Shown one piece after another: positions 22,832 to 33,197 of a stretch of DNA of 64,000 bases. Under the pieces are notes generated by a model that saw only the letters and a list, made by a program, of their open reading frames with translations, ran no database searches and was not told the origin of the DNA. The position numbers were made by a program, and so were the translations under genes. Every line of letters starts with the position of its first letter. The first letter of the stretch is position 1. Source of the stretch: Rhizoclosmatium globosum (Eukaryota; Chytridiomycota; Chytridiomycetes; Chytridiales; Chytriomycetaceae); the NCBI GenBank assembly GCA_002104985.1, contig MCGO01000020.1, positions 434,001-498,000 of the forward strand. The letters run 5' to 3'.

Positions 22832-24511
22832 CTAGACACGTAAAATATGGTTTAATAATCTAAGAGTCCAACGCTCTCGCTCATCTAAATGTACAATGCA
22901 GTCATGCAAGCAGCCTACTAAATCAATGCAACCAAACAAAAAAAGCAAGTTTACAAAAAGAAAGAAATGCAGCCCCATGAAATGCAGGAAGCGAAAACAA
23001 GCAAAAACAACAAAACGCGAATCACTGGCAACCCTCAACGACGCCCTTCCCAATACATCCCTCCAACAAAACTCCTCAAAGCACGAGTATGTACAAAACC
23101 TATTTTTGCGTTGATGGAGATAACATTGGTGAGAAAAACACAAGAAACGAAAATAAAGAAACAGAATTAGCACAAACCGAAACTCAAGTGGAATCAAATC
23201 ATCCGATCCAATCTCACCAACGTGATCCACAGTAATCCCACACGTTCCCCATACAACTGCCGTCACAACTGAACCCGCGAACTTTGCACTGCAGCGCGGA
23301 CCGCCACACAACGAAAGCCGGGACTCCGCAAGACACCATTTCACGTATTCGGGGACACGTTGAAATCGCTTTGGAATTTGTTTTGTGGAGCAAGTGTTGA
23401 TGCAGAGTGAAAAGAGGGATTTTGGGGATCGGGTTGTGGAGGATGGAGTCGGGTGTGGTGTATGGGTGATTAAAGCCGTGGGAGATATATTCTTCAGGGT
23501 ATAAGTAAGCGTCGATATGGTGTTGGATGGAGGATCGAGTTGTTGAAGGGATGCGGGAGGCGAAAATGAGAGAATTTGAGGCCATGGGGGACTGGAAGGG
23601 TTGGAACACTGTCGGCGTCAATATCCATTGAATCTTGATTGTTGATGTTAGATTCGTTGTCATGTATGACGGCTGGGACGCGACGGAACAGTGGGTTGGG
23701 AAATGTTGTAAGTCTCAGCTTGGAGGGGTTGATTTGACAGAGCTGACTGGGAGTGTTTCAAACTGATTGTTTCCTAGATTAAGTTCGACTAGATTTTGTA
23801 GATGAACGATTTCTGGTGGGAGGGTTTTGATGTTGTTTTTCGCTATTGATGAAGTCGAGTTAGCGATGATGTTCTGATCGCAAGGAGAAAATACAGGCAA
23901 ATGAATCAGAAGTTGGTGGATACAATGAATGTGAGGTTGATATCGCGTGCGTTGTGGCTACGAGCCACCTAAGGACTTTGAGGTTGTGATCACCACTAAC
24001 TCCACCCAATACACCACATCACTTTTTTCTTCCGGGTACCAGTTCCCGCATGATCACAGCAATCCATTTGAGTATTCGAAGAGAGCAGACGCACCTAACT
24101 GAGGACGGTGAGGTTGGACAGTTCAAACAAGCGCAGGTCGATCGCAGATATCTCGTTTCCCCAAAGATACAGCTGGACACTATTTCACTCGCAAAGAGAG
24201 AGCACTGGTCGGGCTGGTGCACCGGTGTCTGTGCGCACAGTGGATTCACCAGGACAACGCACTTCAGATCAAACACGTCCTCGGGCACCGAAGCCAAGCA
24301 CCGCCGACTAGTCACGCTGACTAAGCGCCTAATACTAATAGTAATCACTTAGTCACCTCAGATCAACGATCCCAATCCCGGTTTCAATCGCCCGCGTCAC
24401 AGCCTCAGATGGCGTCAACTCAGACGAGAACGACGACGGCCGCGATCGCCGATGACTCATCGCGTGCGGCTTCGTAAGCGATCCACGCACCCGGAAGAAC
24501 CCTGGCGCCAT
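22832..24511 (-). CDS. Leucine-rich repeat protein with Cys-containing C-terminal domain
   Basis: Begins at 24511 (MAPGFFRVRGSLTKPHAMSH), with introns about every 50-150 bp. LRR segments are scattered over exons: CLASVPEDVFDL (about 24290), LYLWGNEISAIDLRLFELSN (about 24170-24100), IKTLPPEIVHLQNLVELNLG (about 23840-23780) and KLRLTTFPNPLF (about 23700). The C-terminal region has KQIPKRFQRVPEYVKWCL and LCGGPRCSAKF (about 23390-23280), then a possible final exon ending near 22832 (SCFEEFCWRDVLGRASL). This resembles fungal LRR proteins with a Cys-bearing terminal domain, but I cannot name an orthologue. The end of the gene and several junctions are uncertain. Confidence 0.55.
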
Positions 24512-24589
24512 CGTCGTTTCTCGTTGGATTTGGTTGTGACAAATTGAACTCGGAAATCAGGTTGGGACAATTCTCTGCCGCATTCTTGG

Positions 24590-25485
24590 TTATTTCAATG
24601 TCCTTTTCTCTTTCTCGCTGTCTGCATAATTCTGCGAATTATATCCTGAACTGTTGCTGTCCGCCGCCTCCTTCAAGTTGCCCAGATCAAGCAAAACATC
24701 CAAGTTCGCCATTCGCACCAACACATATGTCTGCGTATTCCACGCATAATTATACCACATCAAATCCGTAACATTCGCGTTTGAATAAAGTACCCATCCA
24801 TCCGCCGCTACAACCAGCACAGAACGCAAAAGAGTTCGGATAACCATTGTTTGAATATACTTGGAGCTTATACTGAATCGAAAAAATACTATAATTAAAG
24901 CTGTCATTGTTGCGAATATGTCGCTGATTATATCGGCACTGGTATATCCGATGCCAGTTAAGGGATCTTGAACATACACACACGAAAACGACGAATCGTC
25001 CCAATAAGCGTACGATTGTATTAAATCCGCAATCATCCAACCAATGCGATGAGTCAAGACTAGGAAGATACAGAAAAGGGAATACTTGTTTCGATTTGTG
25101 ATGAAATAGCATTTGAATAAAACGATAGCATCTAGATTATTCAGAAAATTGAATTCAGATCAATCACAAAACATAATAAACGTACCAAACTGACAAACAG
25201 TAAATGGCTTGCTAAATTATCAACAACGCCAGCTATATGACACCATGATTCAGCTGCAGATATGTAAATATTCGCGATTATGTATGCTATAGTAGAAAGG
25301 TTGCAGATTGTCAACAGGGTCGCAACGGTATAAAACTTAAAGTCTCGTTTCTCTTCTCCCACAAACAGACGATAGCAGACATGGACCAAACCTTGCAGCG
25401 CAACTTCGATACTGAGTCCACTCAGTATATTGATGAGAAAATAGAAGTTGTTCGCTTCGTATGGAGGAGGATGAAGATTGTCCAT
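24590..25485 (-). CDS. Seven-transmembrane family protein, copy 1
   Basis: Two exons split by an intron at about 25137-25188. Exon 1 (MDNLHPPPYEANNFYFLINI) encodes TM1-TM3; exon 2 starts near KCYFITNRNKYSLFCIFLVL and encodes TM4-TM7, with the family signatures SSKYIQTMVIRTLLRSVLVV, AWNTQTYVLVRMANLDVLLD and a polar tail rich in Ser/Asn/Glu. The fold (short N-terminus, seven hydrophobic segments, polar C-tail) is receptor-like, but no rhodopsin-type DRY or NPxxY motif is seen, so it is not assigned to a known GPCR class. Exon 1 ends one base short of the phase used by copies 2-4 (AGTTTG against AGTTTTG before the donor), so the exact junction is uncertain. Confidence 0.65.
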
Positions 25486-25490
25486 GAATA

Positions 25491-25498
25491 GATTTACA
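25491..25498 (-). promoter_or_regulatory. Conserved TGTAAATC element before the 7TM copy 1 start
   Basis: On the minus strand TGTAAATC lies a few bases before the ATG at 25485. The same octamer precedes copies 2, 3 and 4. Confidence 0.45.
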
Positions 25499-25651
25499 AT
25501 ACCATTAAAATAAGAGTTATTCTTTCTTAAACGTCAGTAGGCTAATTCAACCATATTATTACTTTTATTCGGTTGAACCTGTGCTATTTGAGAACCAGCC
25601 ACACTCTGCAACAACACTCACTTCCATCAACCACGAAACTTTAACCAAAAC

Positions 25652-26412
25652 ATGAATACTTTCTTCCTCGTCTCAGGGTTCTACCAAGACGGCCCCTGCT
25701 CTTCGAACAACTCGTATGCGTTCAGTTTCAAACCCTTCCCATCTTGCTCAACTGCCCATCCACAATCCTCAACGGAACGTGTGAATTCACTGGCGGAAAC
25801 AACTGCCAAACTACCACACTACAAACCTTTGCGCTAACAAGACTATGATTTTCTCGGCCAAATCACCCAAAACTTGCGGGTCAAGACTACATCATGATCC
25901 AAAGCTTTGAAAACGACTCGAAGTGCAGCAACCCTGCCAAAATCTCAAACTATTTCGCACTTACTTTCAATAAGGGGTTGTACCTTGCCCAAGTACCAAT
26001 TGAAAACTGGAACCCAGACGGCTTGCAGCTTGCGAGAGTTACGGGAGATGTGACAAAGGTTAGTTTGAGGGTCGTGATGGGAAGGAAATCAAGGCTTTGC
26101 CGGTGAATACCTGCGTTTCTGTTGGATCTGGGTCGTACATTTTGGCGTTTCCGGATATTTAAATGGTCCCGAACGACTTCTACTACTGTTTCCATTACTG
26201 TATCTGCTCCTACAACCAGTGTTTTGGCTACTGTTTTAGCTTCTGTAACCAGTATCGGTGCTTCATATGTTGCCGCCTCATCGACGATTTCTCTCAGGGC
26301 TCCTAACAGTGACCAGAAACCAGCAACAACAACACGTAACATTCTCAGTGGTGCTTCGACTTCTTCTATTGCCCTAGTTATTGTTGCGCTCTTTGTAGCC
26401 CTGCTCGTTTGA
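25652..26412 (+). pseudogene. Decayed Cys-core family member F
   Basis: Begins FFLVSGFYQDGPCSSNNSYA, clearly related to the gene at 13479, and keeps DYDFLGQITQN, YIMIQSFENDSKCSNPA, IENWNPDGLQLARVTGD and a tail NILSGASTSSIALVIVALF. At least four frame changes (near 25760, 25830, 25880 and 26070) and an in-frame stop after the core (about 26160) separate these blocks. This is more damage than in the paralogues at 14674 or 15987, and several breaks are not at homopolymers, so decay is more likely than sequence error. It lies between 7TM copies 1 and 2 on the opposite strand, about 6 kb from its relatives, showing that the two families have been shuffled together. Confidence 0.65.
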
Positions 26413-26539
26413 TCTCATTTGGTGTCCTTCTTGCTTTTGAATGAACTCAATAAATCATCTTGACTCTCGATTTTTAAAACTTCTACACTTAATCATGAAT
26501 TAAAATAACCATTCATGGAATGTTGAAGTTTAGCGCAAT

Positions 26540-27401
26540 TTATTCAAGGAAGACTATGTTATCCAGTTTTGCACTGTCCGTATCAGCCTTGATCTTTCCA
26601 GAATCAAGTAAAACATCCAAGTTTATCATTCTCACTAAAACATAAATCTGAGTATTCCATGCAATATAATACCAAACAATATCTGTACTATTTAGACTAA
26701 CGTATAAGACCCAACCGCTGGCTGCAATAACAAGAATAGACCGAACGATTGTTCTAATCATCATACTCTGGATAAACTTTGAGCTGACGCTGAATCGTAA
26801 ATAGGTTACAATCAATGCTGTTATAGTTGCGAAAGCGTCGTTGATAATATCAGCGGTGTTATATCCAAGCCCTGTGTTTGGGTCTTGGAAATACAAACAC
26901 AATGCATATGTGTCGTCCCAAAACGCGTAGGATCGTATCAAATCAGCAATACACCAGCCGATTCTATTGGTGAAGACCAGGGCGATACAAAACAAGGTGT
27001 ACTTGTTTCTATTAGTGATGTAGTAGCATTTGGAGAGTACTACTGAGTCTAGCAATAAGCATTTAATATGACTCATATAGGAGTTTTATCCCACCAAAGC
27101 TAATGTTCAGTATGTGACTTGTTAGATTATTTACAAATCCAGCTATCCTACAAGTTGACGGTCCTGCGACATACTGTAAATAGAGCCCCAAAGCTATGTA
27201 TACAATTGCGGAGATGTTGCAAGTAATAAGTAGGGCTGCAATAATATAGACCTTGAGTTCCCGTTTTTTTGGGTCCAACAGTCGTGTGCATACTGAGACC
27301 AGCCCATGGATAGCGACCTCTATACCAAGACCGCTGATAATGTTTATAGCAACTGTGAAATAGCTTATCGCGTTGGGTGACTGCGGATGGAAGGTGTCCA
27401 T
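26540..27401 (-). CDS. Seven-transmembrane family protein, copy 2
   Basis: Exon 1 (27401 to about 27092; MDTFHPQSPNAISYFTVAIN) has TM1-TM3, ending HILNISF. The intron is about 27045-27091 (GTGGG...CTAG) and the junction closes in phase 1. Exon 2 (DSVVLSKCYYITNRNKYTLF) has TM4-TM7 with VSSKFIQSMMIRTIVRSILV and AWNTQIYVLVRMINLDVLLD, ending KLDNIVFLE at 26540. The length, about 270 residues, matches the other copies. The loop between TM4 and TM5 keeps the motif GLGYNTADIINDAFATITAL, seen in all copies with small changes. Intact and probably functional. The most divergent residues are in the first extracellular or lumenal stretch and the C-tail. Confidence 0.7.
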
Positions 27402-27409
27402 TAGAACGA

Positions 27410-27417
27410 GATTTACA
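27410..27417 (-). promoter_or_regulatory. Conserved TGTAAATC element before the 7TM copy 2 start
   Basis: Minus-strand TGTAAATC just upstream of the ATG at 27401, as in copies 1, 3 and 4. Confidence 0.45.
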
Positions 27418-27514
27418 AGGCGAAAACGTATTCAAATGTATGAATGATTGACATAAAATTTACGGCATAAATATTACACTTGGATTTAATTGTATTTATC
27501 CTCTTATTATCGTG

Positions 27515-28346
27515 CTATTTTGGCTGGATCTGAGCAGAATTCAGAAGCACGTCCAAGTTCGCCATTCTTAGCAAAACGTAGGTTTGAGTATTCCAAGTGA
27601 TGTAATACCATATATTTTCGGTTTCATTTGAATCTGTGTAAAGGACCCAGCAACTTGCAGCAACGACAAAAGCGGATCTCAGAACGGTACGGAATATCAT
27701 GGTTTGAATATACTTTGAGTTCAAGTTCATTCGTAAACAGGCAACTGTCAAAGCCGTGAGAGTTGCAAATGTGTCGCTAAAAATATCAGCCCCATTGTAC
27801 CCAAAGCCAGTTGATGAGTTCTGGACGTATAGGCATACATGCAGGGAATCATCCCAGGTAGCATATGAAAGTGATACATCCGCAGCCATCCAAACAATTC
27901 GATGTAATACAACGAGAACGATGCAAAATAAGACATACTTATTTCGGTTCGTTATAAAGTAGCATTTGTACAGAATAATTGCATCTAATAAGATGGTTAT
28001 AAGAAAATAGAACCAATATTATAGCCACATTTAGTATCTCACCAAAACTAACAAAGAGAAAATGGCTAGATATGTTATTAAGATATCCTGTGAAGGCACA
28101 ATGTGATGAACCAACTATATACTGCAAGTAAAAATTCGACAGAGTAGCTATTATACCAGATACGTTGCAGATTATGAGAAGGATGGATAGTATGTGGAGC
28201 TTTGGATCTTCTTTCCTCTCATTGACTAACCGAAAGCATACTGAGAACAAGCTATGGAGTGCGACTTCAATACCAAGTCCACTGATAATATTCACAGTGA
28301 AGTTAAAAGAGCTGGCTGAACTGGTTTGAGGATGAAGATTGTCCAT
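27515..28346 (-). CDS. Seven-transmembrane family protein, copy 3
   Basis: Exon 1 (MDNLHPQTSSASSFNFTVNI) carries TM1-TM3 and ends HFLFVSF before a GTGAG donor at about 28043; the acceptor is near 27990. Exon 2 (DAIILYKCYFITNRNKYVLF) carries TM4-TM7 with NSKYIQTMIFRTVLRSAFVV, AWN-like TWNTQTYVLLRMANLDVLLN, and a very short C-tail ending QIQPK. The shortened tail is the main difference from copies 1, 4 and 5, whose tails are polar and 30-50 residues long. It closes in frame with one intron. It is closest to copy 4 in the TM5-TM6 region (CLRMNLNSKYIQTM), suggesting these two arose by the latest duplication. Confidence 0.7.
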
Positions 28347-28354
28347 TAGAGCAA

Positions 28355-28362
28355 GATTTACA
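28355..28362 (-). promoter_or_regulatory. Conserved TGTAAATC element before the 7TM copy 3 start
   Basis: Minus-strand TGTAAATC just upstream of the ATG at 28346. Confidence 0.45.
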
Positions 28363-28464
28363 GACGCTATCAAGCTACAACTCGATTTATTTAAATATGT
28401 AGGAATGCTCACGAATTGATAATTTTCATAGTTAAGTTTCTCTATTGAGTCTTCCGTTCCCCAT

Positions 28465-29425
28465 TTACTTCACGTCTGTCATGTCCTTAACTTGTGTTGG
28501 AGTCTGAATGTCAATTGAATTGGAGAGACCGTCAAATTTAATGAACAACTGACGTAACTCAAGCCAATTAATTGTATCCCACCACCGTGCTTTCGATGAC
28601 GTTTGTCTCTGGGCGGAATTCAAAAGCACGTCCAAATTTGCCATCCTCAACAAAACGTAAGTTTGAGTATTCCAAGCGATATAATACCATGTATTTTCAG
28701 ATCCACTGGAAGTAATCGCGAGAACCCAACAACTTGCGGCAATAACAAGAACAGTACGCCCTATTGTCCGAATTATCATTGTTTGAATGTACTTGGAGTT
28801 CAAATTCATTCTTAGGCATGCAACAGTTAAAGCTGTGAAGGTTGCAAATGCGTCACAAATAATATCGGCCACATTGTAACCTGAGCCGGTGGTGGAATCC
28901 TGGAAGTAAACGCACGTATACTGGGAATCGTCCCACAATGCGTATGAGCGGAACATATCTGCAGCCATCCATACAATTCTATGTAAGGAGACAAGATAGA
29001 TGCAGAATAGCGCATATTTGTTTTGGTTGGTGATAAAGTAGCATTTGTAAAGAATAATTGCCTCTATTCTTGTTATTAGAAAACGAAAAACAAACTGAAT
29101 AGACGCGTTGAATCTCACCAAAACTGATCAAGAGCAAATGGCTGGATAAGTTGTCAATAAACCCAGCGACGCTGCAAGAAGATGATCCAACAACGTATTC
29201 CAAGTAAAGTTCCATGAGAATGTAGATTATTCCCGATATGTTGCATACTATGAGAAGAGTTGATATAATGTACATCTTTCGATCCGCTTTGGTTTGCAGA
29301 GTTGCCAAACAAAAGCACACTGACACTAAGCCATGTAGTGCGACTTCAATGCCTAGACCGCTGATAATAGTCATAGTGAAGTTGAAGTAGTTGGCTGCAT
29401 CAGGTTGAGGATGGAAATTGTCCAT
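28465..29425 (-). CDS. Seven-transmembrane family protein, copy 4
   Basis: Best-resolved member, about 300 residues. Exon 1 (MDNFHPQPDAANYFNFTMTI) ends LLLISF at about 29120; the intron is GTGAG...AATAG; exon 2 resumes EAIILYKCYFITNQNKYALF. Approximate helices by residue: TM1 15-40, TM2 51-75, TM3 85-102, TM4 118-137, TM5 165-187, TM6 200-219, TM7 226-248, with a polar tail of about 50 residues. Conserved family points are the Cys before TM3 (SSSCSVAGFIDNL), WDDSQYTCVYFQD between TM4 and TM5, and AWNTQTYVLLRMANLDVLLN in TM7. The two cysteines (SSSC and YTC) could form an extracellular disulfide bridging the TM2-TM3 and TM4-TM5 loops, as in many receptors; that is inference. Confidence 0.7.
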
Positions 29426-29434
29426 CAGAATAAG

Positions 29435-29442
29435 GATTTACA
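29435..29442 (-). promoter_or_regulatory. Conserved TGTAAATC element before the 7TM copy 4 start
   Basis: Minus-strand TGTAAATC just upstream of the ATG at 29425. Confidence 0.45.
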
Positions 29443-29480
29443 GTTACTATCAACATCAAAAAGACACAACCTGACTTTAT

Positions 29481-30431
29481 TTAAGCATCCAAACATATTA
29501 CCGTACTAACGCGATTAATATTATGCATAGAACACTTTCTTTCTCTTCCCAACGTTCCAAACTCTTGCGTTCCCCTCCTCTGATCTGCTTCAAGTCCTGA
29601 ATTTGCATTACTCTCTGCTTCGTCTCGGATCTTACCCAAGTCAAGCAACACGTCTAAATTTGCCATTCGAACCAACACGTAAATTTGTGTATTCCAAGCA
29701 ACATAATACCACATCAAATCAGTTACGTTTGCATTTACGTACAAAACGAAACAGCTCGCGGCGATAACCAGTGTTGACCGCAGAATAGTTCTAACCATCA
29801 TTGTTTGTATGTATTTTGAGCTTAAACTGAATCGCATTAACGCAACAATGAGTACTGTGACTGTAGCGAACGCGTCGCAAATAATGTCTGCTATGTTGTA
29901 GCCTGATCCTGTTATGGCGTTTTGGTAGTAAATACATGATTGCTCATCTTCATTCCAACGCGCATAAGACAGCACCAAGTCGGCGATCATCCAGCCGCAT
30001 CTGTTGGAAAACACGAGGCATATGCAGAACAGAGAATACTTGTCGCGGTTTGTTATAAAGTAGCATCTATAAAGAACAATAGCATCTAAACAAAGTGAGC
30101 AGTTAATCGCTCACATTGGGTGCTTTACTTACCAAGCTGACATACAATAAATGGCTTGTCAAGTTGTCGATAAACCCCGAAGTAGCACAGGAAGAAGCTT
30201 CAACTAAGGTCTCAAAGTAAATATTTGATATTGTGTAACCAATAGCAGAGATGTTGCAGGTGATTAGAAGTGAAGCAATCGGATAAACTTTGTGTCTGTC
30301 TCTTGGTTTGCACCAACGAGAACACACATGGCCAAGCCCTGCAGCGCGACTTCGATACAAAGTCCGCTGATAATATTCACAACAAAGTTGTAGCTGCTGC
30401 TGCTGTAGGGCTGGGGCCGAAGATTATCCAT
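29481..30431 (-). CDS. Seven-transmembrane family protein, copy 5
   Basis: Starts MDNLRPQPYSSSSYNFVVNI at 30431. One base appears missing near 30345 (a G3 run), after which HVCSRWCKPRDRHKVYPIAS restores the family pattern through TM2-TM3 (SSCATSGFIDNLTSHLLYVS). The intron is about 30087-30132 (GTAAG...TTAG). Exon 2 encodes TM4-TM7 (NRCGWMIADLVLSYARWNED, SSKYIQTMMVRTILRSTLVI, AWNTQIYVLVRMANLDVLLD) and an Arg/Glu-rich tail ending at 29481. Its upstream element is degenerate (TTGAAAATC instead of TGTAAATC). As in copy 1, exon 1 ends one base short of the phase used by the other copies, so copies 1 and 5 may share an ancestral splice difference. Probably a gene, but the frame problem lowers certainty. 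Confidence 0.6.
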
Positions 30432-30649
30432 GTTTGGAAAAGATTTTCAAATGATTCTCAAATTCCATTCACACAAAGAAAAAAAATTAGTTCATAATAT
30501 GTAGACAGCCGGAAAAAAATAATCTCAACCTCAATGATTGCCTTTAGGATAGCCTCTAGGTACAGCTCTCCATCCCCGGGGAACGGAAACGTTTTTGGTC
30601 CTATAATACATGTCTCCAAATCTGCGGCACACAAGTAGACATGAAATCA

Positions 30650-31678
30650 TCACCAGCGAATAAATCCACGCCTTCCGGACACCGGAATCGGCATCGTAGC
30701 CCTCCTTTCTCCAACCTGTCTCAAATAGAAATACCGCGAAATGTTCATCCCGACTTCCATCTTGGACCGCGTTTTCAGTTCAGCGCATTCGGATTTATGG
30801 AAGCCGATCCAATCGGCTTTTGGCATTCTTGGAGCAGTAGTCAAGCTTGCGGCAGCCTGTGCAGATTTGCATTCTGTAGACGCTTGCAGGGGCGCTGCAC
30901 CAGTTACAGATCGGAGGTCCGATTTTATGCATTTAAATACTTCGTCTTCTGTGGTGGCGTTGCGGATGGATTTTGTCTGTGAGATGTGGGTTGTAAGCCG
31001 TCGTGGACAATAAGGTAGCTGGATGGTTCGGCTTCAGAGATGAGGAACGTTGTGATGGTTCTGTTGATGTTGAGCAGGGTTTCAAATAAGGAGAGGATGT
31101 CGAATCTGTTTTTGGAGTGCATATTCCGTCGGGTAGATCAAGAAGGTATTTGAATGGATTCATGAGCGCGGTGTGGCCAGTTTTTAGAACATAAGCGCTG
31201 GCATTTGCATGCGTTTGCTTGGATTATGAGTTGTTCACAGATGGATAGTGGTAGGGTTGTGGCAAACATCTGAGTGCACCGAATCACGGCATTCTGGCAC
31301 ATGGAGAGAGATATCATAGCGCTGAGTTTGAACTTTCTAGAATTTCTTTGTTGATACGGGCTGAGATTGTCCATATCAGAGGAGTTGATTTTGACTTCGA
31401 TATTGTTTCATAAAACGAACGCGCTAGTGCTGCGTGGCGCGATCCAAGTGTACCATCTATTGCGAGCGATCCAATGAATTCCATGGATCCTCCGACTTGG
31501 TTTTATCTGGGTTAGGAATGAAAGCTGGGATTTAATTCAACTAACCATAAACGCAATCCCCAATTCGTCCAGAACCACCAGGCCACTTTGCTCTAACACC
31601 GTCTGCACTCAGCGAAGGAGTGCCGTCCTTTTTGACACTCGGATTCCAGAGGCGCATGGGAATATCGTTGTCCATCAT
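30650..31678 (-). CDS. MYND zinc-finger protein (frame-broken)
   Basis: Starts at 31678 (MMDNDIPMRLWNPSVKKDG); after an intron an exon reads MEFIGSLAIDGTLGSRHAAL and RSFYETISKSKSTPLIWTIS. A middle part has CQNAVIRCTQMFATTLPLSI and MNPFKYLLDLPDGICTPKTD. Near the end is a MYND-type zinc finger: CNWCSAPASVYRMQICTGC, then RKLDYCSK and, in another frame, ADWIGFHKSEC, matching CxxC...CxxC...YCSxxCQ...W..HK..C (about 30890-30780). MYND fingers bind proline-rich peptides and often sit in transcriptional or methyltransferase proteins; no SET domain is seen here. Frame changes near 31325, 31165 and 30800 must be bridged, so this may be a pseudogene or an indel-affected gene. Confidence 0.55.
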
Positions 31679-32025
31679 CTTCAAGAATTGTGAAAGAATT
31701 GTCTTGCGTCAGGAAAAAGAACGCGATTTATTTTCCATACTTAACCCAAAACACCCCGTTTAACCCTTCATCGTTATACTGTTATCAAATTAAGTTCACA
31801 TAAAGAAGGCAGGCTTCGTTGTCTTTTTCTTGTAACCTCAAGTTTAGATGCTGTTCTCAGAGTTCCCTTGGTGTCGCGAATGTACATTGGTGTTTCTATG
31901 AATGTGAAAAGTTATTATCAGTGGGTTCCGTTCGTGAAATATAACAATAAGAGACCAAGCCATTGACTCCTTCTTCCAATTCCAACCCTCATTCGAATAC
32001 TCATATGCATCTTCCTAAAATATAT
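31679..32025. other. Intergenic region
   Basis: No coding or RNA signal recognised between the MYND gene start and the mS45 stop. Confidence 0.4.
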
Positions 32026-32913
32026 TCATTCATCCAGAGATTGCCTCATTCGCTGAACACTCATATTTGTCGTACTACAAACCTCAACTTTACTGATGTC
32101 CACGAAAGCAAACTTGAATCGGTCCGAAGCATTTTTAGGATCCCTTTCCAACTCTTTCACGACACATTGGCAGAGACTTTGTCAGAGGGACCATCCAGAC
32201 TGAAGATGCGTTCCGCCTGCTGATCCAGTTTATGAGCAACATTCGCATATGGTTCCTTTTCGAGGAGTTGAGCGGCATCCAAAGGAGAAATAGCATCCGC
32301 TTCATCAATAAATGGAAGAGAGGCTTCAGGCGTTCTGAAGTGAGAGCTCTGAGAGGTTCCTTGATACGAATTTCGTTTCGAGGATCGACACGGAGCAGTT
32401 TCTCCATGTGATATGTGAGTTGAACTTGGATTGGTTTGTTGTTGCGTTCCATTTGTTGTTGAAGGGCTTTGAGACGGAGAATGGCCTGGACTCTGACGAT
32501 TGAAATGCCAAACTGGGCGGCGAGTTTGAGGGGAGTTTCTGTCTCCGGATTTGAAGTGTAGAGAGCGTATATTTCATCGCGGGAAGCATTTGAGAGAGGA
32601 GGAACGGGTTTGAAGAGCGGGTTCATTGGGAAGGGAGCCTTTGATAGTTTGTATAGTTTGAATCAAGTAAAAGATCAGATCGAAACAACGAAGAAACGAA
32701 GAAACGAAAGCACTCACGCCCTGGGCTCCAACAAACTTTGCCTGTTTCTGGTTTCTGAACTTTGCACCTTCGCTTCGCAGCCACTTGTCCGCGGCAACGA
32801 CGGCCTTCTTCCGATCGAGGCGTCCGAATGTCACGTGGATTCGGTGGTGGTGGTGGCGGGCTGGCCGTGGCAAAGAGTCGTCGGGAAACGTGGTGTTGGT
32901 GCAGAACCAGCAT
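32026..32913 (-). CDS. Mitochondrial small-subunit ribosomal protein mS45 (Bot1/Mrps35 family)
   Basis: Exon 1 starts at 32913 with a mitochondrial presequence (MLVLHQHHVSRRLFATAS) and, after a frame slip near 32830, KKAVVAADKWLRSEGAKF. The intron is about 32720-32638. Exon 2 has PMNPLFKPVPPLSNASRDEI and the family hallmark KLAAQFGISIVRVQAILRLK (about 32570-32470), then in another frame FIDEADAISPLDAAQLLEKE and a C-terminal RFKFAFVDISK. This is the fungal mitoribosomal protein described as Bot1 in fission yeast, a component of the 37S small subunit needed for mitochondrial translation. Frame breaks near 32340 and 32170 are again short shifts between conserved blocks. Confidence 0.7.
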
Positions 32914-33197
32914 TTTGCTTTTTTTTGGTTTGGTTGTTTCCACTTTCTGATAGAGAACTGGTAAATGACTAGAACAAGGAATTACAATAGTAATTATCTT
33001 CTCTTTATGCATGCAAAATCGAATATTGTTCGGCTTTGTTTGGAATGGGCTCAATAGCATAGGTACCCACGAATCAAATACATAATCAATATCTGGAAAT
33101 AATACTAATCGAAATATAAACTCGCGTAAATCAAACGATGCCAATCCGAAAACAGTGGAGAATCTCTCTTTCTTTTTTCTCCCAACCCATACCACAA

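Noticed and set aside
24590..30431. Assignment of the 7TM array to rhodopsin-type GPCRs or fungal opsins
   Set aside because: No DRY, NPxxY or retinal-binding Lys motif was found; only the helix count supports a receptor.
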